Assembly (NCBI GenBank): GCA_018902755.1
Contig: JAHIQI010000012.1
Location: forward strand, 1-10,240
Reading direction: 5' to 3'
DNA length: 10,240 nt
Source: Pseudomonadota bacterium
Lineage (GTDB): Bacteria > Desulfobacterota > Desulfarculia > Desulfarculales > Desulfarculaceae
The notes beneath the pieces were generated by a model that was not told the DNA's origin, ran no database searches, and saw nothing but the letters and a program-made list of their open reading frames with translations. Below are positions 5,817-10,240 of this stretch, one piece after another; positions within the stretch are counted from its first letter, which is position 1; the number at the start of each line of letters is the position of its first letter. The position numbers and the translations under genes are program-made.

Positions 5817-7588
5817 GCCGCCTGCTCCTTGTCGCGCATCTGCTTGTTGTGCTCGATCAGGGTGATGAAGGCGTCCTCCAGAGTGGGGGAGGGGTCGTCC
5901 GCGGTGCGGCGGGCCTTCTTGATCTCCTCGGGAGTGCCCTCGGCCAGGACCTTGCCCCGGTCCATGATCACCACCCGGTCACAGTATTCCGCTTCTTCCA
6001 TGAAGTGGGTGGTCACCAGCACGGTGACCTTTTGCTCTGCCAGAGAGTTGATGCGCCGCCAAAACTCGCGGCGAGCCAGGGGGTCCACACCGGAGGTGGG
6101 CTCGTCCAGAAAGAGGATCTCCGGCTCGTGCATCAGGGCCGCGGCCAGGGCCAGGCGCTGTTTGTAGCCCAGGGGAAGCTGTCCGCTGGTGGCGTTGGCC
6201 AGCTCGGCCAGCTCGAACTCCTCCAGGGCCCACTGCACCCGCTGTTTGCGCCGGGCGATGTTCAGGCCGTAGACCCGAGCAAAAAAGCGCAGGTTTTCCA
6301 CCACCGAAAGGTTGGCGTAGAGGCTGAAGCGTTGGGCCATGTAGCCGATGCGTTGGCGGGCCTTGGCCGCGGCCTTACGCAGGTTGTGCCCGGCCACCTT
6401 CAAGCGGCCCTCGCTGGGCGGCAGCAGGCCGCAGAGCATGCGGAAGGTGGTGGACTTGCCCGCGCCGTTGGCCCCCAGCAGGCCCAGCACCTCGCCGTGC
6501 TCCACCACGAAGCTGATGCCGTCCACAGCCATGAAGTCGCCGAAACGCCGCTTGAGGTCCTTTACCTCGATCACCGGGCCGTCGCAGGCCTCGGCGCATC
6601 GCTGCTCGCCGGGCTGGGAGGGGGTGGCCGCCTCCTGGCCCTGCTCGCGCAGCATGGCCACAAAGCTGTCTTCAAAGCGCGGCGGCACCGCCTCGATACT
6701 CAACTCGCCGTCCCGGCCGCCCAACTCCGCCGGGGTGGGCTCCTTGGCCTCCTTGGTGACCACCCGCACCCCTTCGCCCAGGATCAGGGCGTCCAGCACC
6801 GGCTCGGCCTCGCCCAACTCGCGCTGAAGTTGGCGTTTGTTCATCTGCGGGGCGGTGACCATGAAGCTGCGGCCCTCCATGGTCTTGGTGAACTTGCCAG
6901 GCTTGCCCTGGTCCAGGAGCTTGCCCAGGTGCATGAGGATCACCTCCTGGCAGCGCTCGGCCTCGTCCAGGTAGGCGGTGGACAACAGCACGGTCATGCC
7001 CTGGTGTTCCACCAGATTGTAGACGATTTCCCACAGCTCGCGCCGCGACAATGGGTCCACCCCCACAGTGGGCTCGTCCAACAGCAGCAAGTCTTTGGGC
7101 CGCACCAACGAGCAGGCCAGACCCAGCTTCTGCTTCATGCCTCCGGACAGGGCCCCGGCCAGGCGGCCGGTGAAGGGGGCCAAGCCGGTCAGCTTCATGA
7201 GCTGCTCGTAGCGCTCGGCCCGGTCGGCGGGGGGCAGGTTTTGCAGGTCCGCGTAGAGGTCCAGGTTTTCCTGCACGGTGAGGTCTTCGTAGAGCCCGAA
7301 GCGCTGGGGCATGTAGCCCAGGGAGGACTGCACCTCCAGGGGTTTGCGCCGTACGTCCAGGCCCAGGGCGGTGATCTCCCCCTTATCGGGCAACAGCAGC
7401 CCGGCCACCAGGCGCATGAGGGTGGTCTTGCCAGCCGCGTCCGGGCCGATGAGCCCGGTGACGATTCCCCGTTTCACCGAGGCGGAAACGTCGTCCAGAG
7501 CCACCACGTCCCGGCCGCCGCTGTGGAAACCCTTGCGCACGCCCTGGAGCACCAGGGCCGGGTCTTGGCTGTTGGCCGTCTGCGTCAT
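5813..7588 (-). CDS. ybhF: ABC exporter ATPase with two fused nucleotide-binding domains, YbhF-like
   Basis: This 591-residue cytosolic protein powers the exporter by ATP hydrolysis. Domain 1 (about 12-315) has Walker A GPDAAGKTT at 48-56, signature LSGGMKQ at 147-153, Walker B LLLLDEP at 167-173 and STAYLDEAE at 203-211, in which the usual switch histidine is Ala205. Domain 2 (about 339-580) has Walker A GANGAGKST at 372-380, signature-position LPLGYKQ at 471-477 (not LSGG), Walker B ILFLDEP and an intact TTHFMEEAE with His528. From memory, E. coli YbhF has the same D-for-N in its first Walker A, a non-His at the first switch and a LPLGFKQ second signature, so these are family traits rather than damage. 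The start at 7588 follows the fusion-protein stop by 6 bases; its ribosome binding site is weak, pointing to coupled translation. Confidence 0.93.
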   Translation of the reverse strand: MTQTANSQDPALVLQGVRKGFHSGGRDVVALDDVSASVKRGIVTGLIGPDAAGKTTLMRLVAGLLLPDKGEITALGLDVRRKPLEVQSSLGYMPQRFGLYEDLTVQENLDLYADLQNLPPADRAERYEQLMKLTGLAPFTGRLAGALSGGMKQKLGLACSLVRPKDLLLLDEPTVGVDPLSRRELWEIVYNLVEHQGMTVLLSTAYLDEAERCQEVILMHLGKLLDQGKPGKFTKTMEGRSFMVTAPQMNKRQLQRELGEAEPVLDALILGEGVRVVTKEAKEPTPAELGGRDGELSIEAVPPRFEDSFVAMLREQGQEAATPSQPGEQRCAEACDGPVIEVKDLKRRFGDFMAVDGISFVVEHGEVLGLLGANGAGKSTTFRMLCGLLPPSEGRLKVAGHNLRKAAAKARQRIGYMAQRFSLYANLSVVENLRFFARVYGLNIARRKQRVQWALEEFELAELANATSGQLPLGYKQRLALAAALMHEPEILFLDEPTSGVDPLARREFWRRINSLAEQKVTVLVTTHFMEEAEYCDRVVIMDRGKVLAEGTPEEIKKARRTADDPSPTLEDAFITLIEHNKQMRDKEQAA

Positions 7589-7594
7589 GCTAGC

Positions 7595-8638
7595 TCAGGA
7601 GCCGGAGCAGGGGTCGCTTTGCCCGCGATGGGCCTCGGCCTTTTGCTTAAGGGGTATGGTCACGGTAACCGGCATGCCCAGACGAAGCTCGTTGTTGGGA
7701 TTGCACACGTACACCCGGACTCGGTAAACCAGCTTGGTCCTCAGGTCCGTGGTCTCCACGGTCTTGGGGGTGAACTCGGCGGTGGGGGAGATGTAGCCGA
7801 CCCACCCCTTGTAGTTCTTGCCGGGGAAGCTGTCGGTGCTCACCGAGGCGCTCATGCCGGGCGCCACCTTGCCCAACTCGGTCTCGGGCAAATAGGCCCG
7901 CACCCAGATGGGGTTGTTCAGGGCCACGGTGAAGGCGGGCACCGAAGGCGAGGCCATGTCGCCGGGTTGCAAGATGCGCTGCTGGATCACTCCGTTATCC
8001 GGGGCGTAGAGCTTGGTGTCGATCAACTCCCGCTGGGCCAGGGCCTGGGCCGCCTTGAGGGCATCCAATTGGGCCCGTGCCGCGGCGATGTCTTGTTTGC
8101 GGGGGCCTTCCAGGGCCAGGTCCAGGTTCTGCCGGGCCTGATTCACCGACTCGCGGGCGTTTTCGTACTGGGCCTGGATGGTGTCCATGGTCTGGGAGGA
8201 TATGGCCCGGCGCTGGTAGAGGTCCTGGTTGCGCCGGTGCAGATTGGTCTGGTCGCGCAGGGTGGCCTGGGCCGCGGCCAGGCGGGCCCGTGCTTCGGCT
8301 ATCTCCTGGTGCCTGGTGCCGGCCAGCATGCGGGCCAGGACCTGCTCCTGGGCAGCCACCTCGGCCTTGGCCCGGGCCAGGTTGGCCTCGTAACGCACCG
8401 GGTCCAACTCGGCCACGAGTTGGTCCTTTTTAACCGCGTCGCCTTCTTCCACCAGGATGCGGGATATGCGCCCGTTGGCGTGGAAGGCCAGGTGAACCTG
8501 GCGGATGTCCACGTTGCCGTAAAGGGTCAGACGGTCGCTGGGTTTGTGCTCCTGCTCGTAGTAGAAGTAGTAGTAAGCGCCCGCCGCCGCGCCCGCCAAC
8601 AACACCAGCACGATGAGAATCCTGACTACCTTGGGCAT
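7595..8638 (-). CDS. ybhG: HlyD-family membrane fusion protein, YbhG-like
   Basis: This 347-residue periplasmic adaptor is anchored by one N-terminal membrane segment (about 4-24) followed by YYYFYY. Its HlyD-type architecture shows the first half of the biotinyl-lipoyl-like domain (GNVDIRQVHLAFHANGRISR to about residue 80). A long Ala/Glu/Arg-rich coiled-coil hairpin follows (about 82-210), then the second lipoyl half (APDNGVIQQRILQPGDMAS) and a beta-barrel with membrane-proximal domain. It would bridge the inner-membrane ABC pump to an outer-membrane channel, which is not encoded here. ATG at 8638 is chosen because GGAGGT lies four to five bases upstream; an in-frame ATG nine codons earlier (8665) has no such site and falls inside a hairpin. 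It lies directly before the ATPase, as in the E. coli ybhGFSR operon. Confidence 0.9.
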   Translation of the reverse strand: MPKVVRILIVLVLLAGAAAGAYYYFYYEQEHKPSDRLTLYGNVDIRQVHLAFHANGRISRILVEEGDAVKKDQLVAELDPVRYEANLARAKAEVAAQEQVLARMLAGTRHQEIAEARARLAAAQATLRDQTNLHRRNQDLYQRRAISSQTMDTIQAQYENARESVNQARQNLDLALEGPRKQDIAAARAQLDALKAAQALAQRELIDTKLYAPDNGVIQQRILQPGDMASPSVPAFTVALNNPIWVRAYLPETELGKVAPGMSASVSTDSFPGKNYKGWVGYISPTAEFTPKTVETTDLRTKLVYRVRVYVCNPNNELRLGMPVTVTIPLKQKAEAHRGQSDPCSGS

Positions 8639-8648
8639 CTGACCTCCT

Positions 8649-8671
8649 AAAGAACTGCGGGGCAATTCTTT
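8649..8671 (-). promoter_or_regulatory. RNA hairpin just upstream of the fusion-protein ribosome binding site
   Basis: In the leftward transcript AAAGAAUUGC pairs with GCAGUUCUUU around a CCC loop, a 10-bp stem with one G-U pair. It ends directly before AGGAGG. The only trailing U-run is part of the stem, so it is a poor terminator. It could affect translation or mRNA processing between the regulator part and the exporter part of the cluster. A promoter-like TATAAA lies just upstream on the same strand at about 8681-8676, but its -35 is weak. Confidence 0.45.
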
Positions 8672-8745
8672 AATTTATACTCCAAGCTATGCCCAAAGAA
8701 AATCAGGACATTATTTTTTGCGGCGTCGGGAGGCCGCTCTCACCG

Positions 8746-8970
8746 CTAATCCATGGCCTTTTCCAAACGGGTGAAGGTTTGGCGCAGATCGCGGTGGGTC
8801 AGCCAAAGGTCGAGGCGCTCGTGGAAGTTGCCCGCCAGGTAGCGGTCCACCACCTCGTCCGGCCCCTGGTCTTCCTGGGACGCAACCGCCCTGGGGCGCG
8901 GGGTCGTCTGCTCCGGGAAGCTCTCCTTGTTTCTTCTGCATGCGATTGGCGACATAACGTGTATATGCAC
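8746..8970 (-). CDS. Small unknown protein between the MarR regulator and the exporter
   Basis: This 74-residue protein starts with GTG at 8970, preceded by AGGAG at 8979-8975 with a 4-base spacer and 17 bases after the MarR stop. An in-frame ATG at 8955 is the alternative (69 residues) but is 19 bases from that site. The first half is polar and probably disordered (RRNKESFPEQTTPRPRAVAS). The second half is likely helical and contains DRYLAGNFHERLDLWLTHRD followed by LRQTFTRLEKAMD. No membrane segment or signal peptide is visible, so it is presumably cytosolic. I do not recognise a characterised family. Its position suggests co-transcription with the regulator and exporter and perhaps a role as partner of one of them (inference). 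Confidence 0.65.
   Translation of the reverse strand: MHIHVMSPIACRRNKESFPEQTTPRPRAVASQEDQGPDEVVDRYLAGNFHERLDLWLTHRDLRQTFTRLEKAMD
8958..8970. promoter_or_regulatory. Second MarR-type operator candidate, at the small gene's start codon
   Basis: The 13-mer CGTGTATATGCAC differs at only two positions from CGTGTATATACAT found on the minus strand at 9503-9491 in the regulator's promoter. With flanks, 15 of 20 bases agree. The near-palindrome GTGTATATGCAC covers the GTG start codon of the small gene. Binding here could hinder transcription or form an internal control point for the downstream exporter genes. Confidence 0.45.
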
Positions 8971-8987
8971 CTTTCTCCTGAAAAAAA

Positions 8988-9485
8988 TTATTTCAAACCG
9001 GACACCAGGGACCGGAGTTCCTTGGCCAACTCGGCCCATCTTTCTTGGCCGATACCGCCGACCACCTCTTCCTGAGCCTTCAGCCACAAGGGGGTGGCCT
9101 GTTCAAACACTTTTTTACCATCCGAAGTGATGCGCACCTTAAGCTCCCTGCGGTCTTGTTGACCCTGCTCCAGCTCAACCAAGCCCCTTTTTTCCAACAC
9201 CCGCAGGTTGCGGCTCAAGGTGGTGCGATCCATGCCCAGCCATTGGGCAAGTTGGGCCATTTTGCTGGCTGGAGCCAGTACAAAGGAAACCAGCAAGCTG
9301 AACTGGGTGACCTTCAGACCGGTGGGTTTAAGGGCCTGGTCGTAAGCCTGGGACACCAGGCGGGAGGCCCGGCGCAGGTTGTAGGCCACGCAGGTGCGAC
9401 CCATGGCGATGCAATGTTCCCGGTCCATGGGCATGGAAAGGCCCGGAGGAGATTCTAGTGCCTTTGATTTGCGTGAATTGGCCAT
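8988..9485 (-). CDS. MarR-family winged-helix transcriptional regulator
   Basis: This 165-residue protein has the MarR fold order: N-terminal dimerisation helix (CVAYNLRRASRLVSQAYDQA, about 32-51), the helix pair TGLKVTQFSLLVSF, a recognition helix around 80-98 (LAQWLGMDRTTLSRNLRVLE), and the beta-wing with the DRRELKVRIT motif at 111-120. A C-terminal dimerisation helix follows. MarR proteins bind palindromic operators as dimers and usually release them when a small toxic ligand or oxidant binds. There are three Cys (25, 32 and none in the wing), of which Cys25 and Cys32 could be redox-active (speculative). ATG at 9485 is the most likely start; it has no ribosome binding site and lies next to the predicted +1, so a leaderless mRNA or a start at ATG 9434 or 9428 is possible. 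It heads the leftward exporter cluster and probably represses it. Confidence 0.9.
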   Translation of the reverse strand: MANSRKSKALESPPGLSMPMDREHCIAMGRTCVAYNLRRASRLVSQAYDQALKPTGLKVTQFSLLVSFVLAPASKMAQLAQWLGMDRTTLSRNLRVLEKRGLVELEQGQQDRRELKVRITSDGKKVFEQATPLWLKAQEEVVGGIGQERWAELAKELRSLVSGLK

Positions 9486-9490
9486 ACTTG

Positions 9491-9521
9491 ATGTATATAC
9501 ACGTAACGTGATGCTTGGCAA
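9491..9521 (-). promoter_or_regulatory. MarR promoter with overlapping operator
   Basis: On the minus strand TTGCCA at 9521-9516 and TATATA at 9499-9494 are spaced by 16 bases. A perfect 10-bp palindrome TGTATATACA (9492-9501) covers the -10 box. The combination is what an autorepressed MarR gene would show. The predicted start of transcription is near 9486, almost at the ATG. Confidence 0.6.
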
Positions 9522-9568
9522 GAAAAAAATTTCATAGGTGCGAGCAAAGCTGGATGTGCCCCGCGCTT

Positions 9569-9574
9569 TATACT
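9569..9574 (+). promoter_or_regulatory. Weak candidate -10 box for the 129-residue protein gene
   Basis: TATACT at 9569-9574 lies 72 bases before the ATG at 9646. No acceptable -35 is seen at the usual distance, so an activator or another sigma factor would be needed. Low confidence. Confidence 0.25.
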
Positions 9575-9645
9575 AGAATTTGCGGCCAGCAACAACGTAT
9601 TGAAGCGCCCCCGAAACCCGAAGAGATTTCCAAGAGGTGCGAGAC

Positions 9646-10035
9646 ATGTCCGGCAACGGCAAAATTTGTGACGAGCAAACCCTGGCCCAATTGATTCCCG
9701 CCGGCAAGGCGGACGACTTCTTCGAGGCGCTCTATGGCGACGCCTCCGAAGGGGCCTATGACTTCGAGCTGGTGTGCCGTAGCGAGCAAGGGGGACGGGT
9801 GGAGTTGGAGCTGCTCTTGCACCAAAGGCCCGGCAAGTGCCTGGCCTGCAACCTCACCTACGGCCTGCCCCAGGTGCTGGGCCGGCACCCGGTGCTGAAC
9901 CTCAAGGGCGTGGTGCAGCGGGTGTGCGAGCTGGCCGGCGCCGATCCCGCCCGGGCCACCTGGAGCCTGGGACATACCAGGGTCATCAGCAACCAGGTGC
10001 ACGCCATCCCCATCACTATAGAGATGCAGGGCTGA
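9646..10035 (+). CDS. Conserved protein of unknown function with a Cys-x-x-Cys motif
   Basis: This 129-residue protein begins at ATG 9646, with AGAGG about eight bases upstream; a GTG three codons earlier overlaps that site. It reads as one compact acidic alpha/beta domain. The segment LIPAGKADDFFEALYGDASE is followed by strands and by HQRPGKCLACNLTYGLPQVL, with Cys65 and Cys68 as a possible metal or redox pair. From memory, close relatives occur in sulfate-reducing deltaproteobacteria, often labelled with a misleading homeobox name; that label has no functional meaning. Neither signal peptide nor membrane segment is visible. It is followed by a terminator and converges with the probable formate dehydrogenase gene. 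No function can be assigned. Confidence 0.85.
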   Translation: MSGNGKICDEQTLAQLIPAGKADDFFEALYGDASEGAYDFELVCRSEQGGRVELELLLHQRPGKCLACNLTYGLPQVLGRHPVLNLKGVVQRVCELAGADPARATWSLGHTRVISNQVHAIPITIEMQG

Positions 10036-10066
10036 GCGGCCTTACCCACCAGACGCCGCTAAATTT

Positions 10067-10099
10067 AAAGGGACGCCCGCTGAGGACGTCCCTTTCTTT
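10067..10099 (+). terminator. Rho-independent terminator, probably bidirectional
   Basis: AAAGGGACG (10067-10075) pairs exactly with CGTCCCTTT (10087-10095) around an 11-base loop, followed by CTTTT. It lies 31 bases after the stop at 10035. Because the stem begins with AAA preceded by AAATTT, it can also serve the leftward gene ending at 10116. Confidence 0.85.
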
Positions 10100-10115
10100 T
10101 GCTTTCAGCGCTCGG

Positions 10116-10240
10116 CTAGATGGGTTCTATCTTCACCGCGCAGGCCTTGTACTCGGCCGTCTGGGAGACGGGGTCGTACACCGGGTTGGTTAGCCAGTTG
10201 GCGCAGCCTTCGCGGAAGTGGAAGGCCATCCACACCATGC
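10116..10240 (-). CDS. C-terminal end of a molybdopterin oxidoreductase, probably formate dehydrogenase alpha subunit (partial)
   Basis: The last 40 residues are visible, beginning MVWMAFHFREGCANWLTNPV and ending YKACAVKIEPI before TAG at 10118. The pattern MVWM-FHF-E--AN-LTN---DP-----EYKACAVKIE is the C-terminal part of the molybdopterin-dinucleotide-binding domain typical of formate dehydrogenase catalytic subunits, which oxidise formate to CO2 or run the reverse reaction. Related molybdenum or tungsten enzymes share this end, so the exact type is not certain. The body of the gene, including any selenocysteine site, lies to the right of the window. Confidence 0.8.
   Translation of the reverse strand, partial: MVWMAFHFREGCANWLTNPVYDPVSQTAEYKACAVKIEPI

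Noticed and set aside
5849..8650. Very long open frame of 933 codons on the plus strand
   Set aside because: It is the antisense shadow of the ATPase and fusion-protein genes, both of which show full family motifs. The plus-strand translation is rich in His, Gln, Gly and Leu and has no recognisable domain; long antisense frames are common in GC-rich DNA.
8711..8736. GC hairpin next to a run of six T on the plus strand as a terminator
   Set aside because: The stem GCGGC/GCCGC has the T-run on the 5' side for plus-strand transcripts and an A-run after it for minus-strand transcripts, so it has the wrong polarity for intrinsic termination in either direction.
1..10240. CRISPR array, tRNA or rRNA genes, insertion sequence ends
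   Set aside because: I looked for spaced direct repeats, cloverleaf-like stretches and terminal inverted repeats with a transposase and found none.

Overview
The window looks like a high-GC chromosome, most likely from the former Deltaproteobacteria (Desulfobacterota). The clearest lineage hint is the gene at 9646-10035, which resembles a conserved protein I know from sulfate-reducing deltaproteobacteria. The tail of what looks like a formate dehydrogenase alpha subunit at the right edge fits too. The taxonomic placement is inferred from gene content, not proven.

Region 1 (1 to about 2610) appears to be the right-hand end of an integrated genetic element, visibly more AT-rich in its non-coding part than the rest. 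It holds the start of a leftward gene at the left edge (1-43), an AT-rich stretch with candidate promoters, a palindrome and a possible tiny ORF, and then a rightward two-gene unit. That unit is a 104-residue helix-turn-helix protein, preceded by a perfect 12-bp inverted repeat, overlapping by one base a 566-residue large serine recombinase. The recombinase ends inside the beginning of an oppositely oriented aldo/keto reductase gene of which only the first ~43 codons remain. The attachment junction is therefore near 2599-2612, and the rest of the element and of the reductase gene should lie left of the window.

Region 2 (2730-3555) is host sequence: a short intergenic stretch with two small inverted repeats, then a rightward HAD-family phosphoglycolate phosphatase.

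Region 3 (3567-9485, all leftward) is one compact exporter cluster. In order of transcription it holds a MarR-family regulator, a small unknown protein of about 74 residues, an HlyD-type membrane fusion protein, a double-ATPase ABC protein and two ABC-2 permeases. The last four match the YbhG-YbhF-YbhS-YbhR layout of Enterobacteria. Two similar copies of a MarR-type operator sequence lie at the regulator's own promoter and at the start codon of the small gene, which suggests autoregulation and control of the exporter by the same repressor.

Region 4 (9486-10240) has the divergent control region, a 129-residue conserved orphan protein with a Cys-x-x-Cys motif, an intrinsic terminator and the convergent 3' end of a molybdopterin oxidoreductase, probably formate dehydrogenase. 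I saw no tRNA, rRNA, CRISPR array or insertion sequence.
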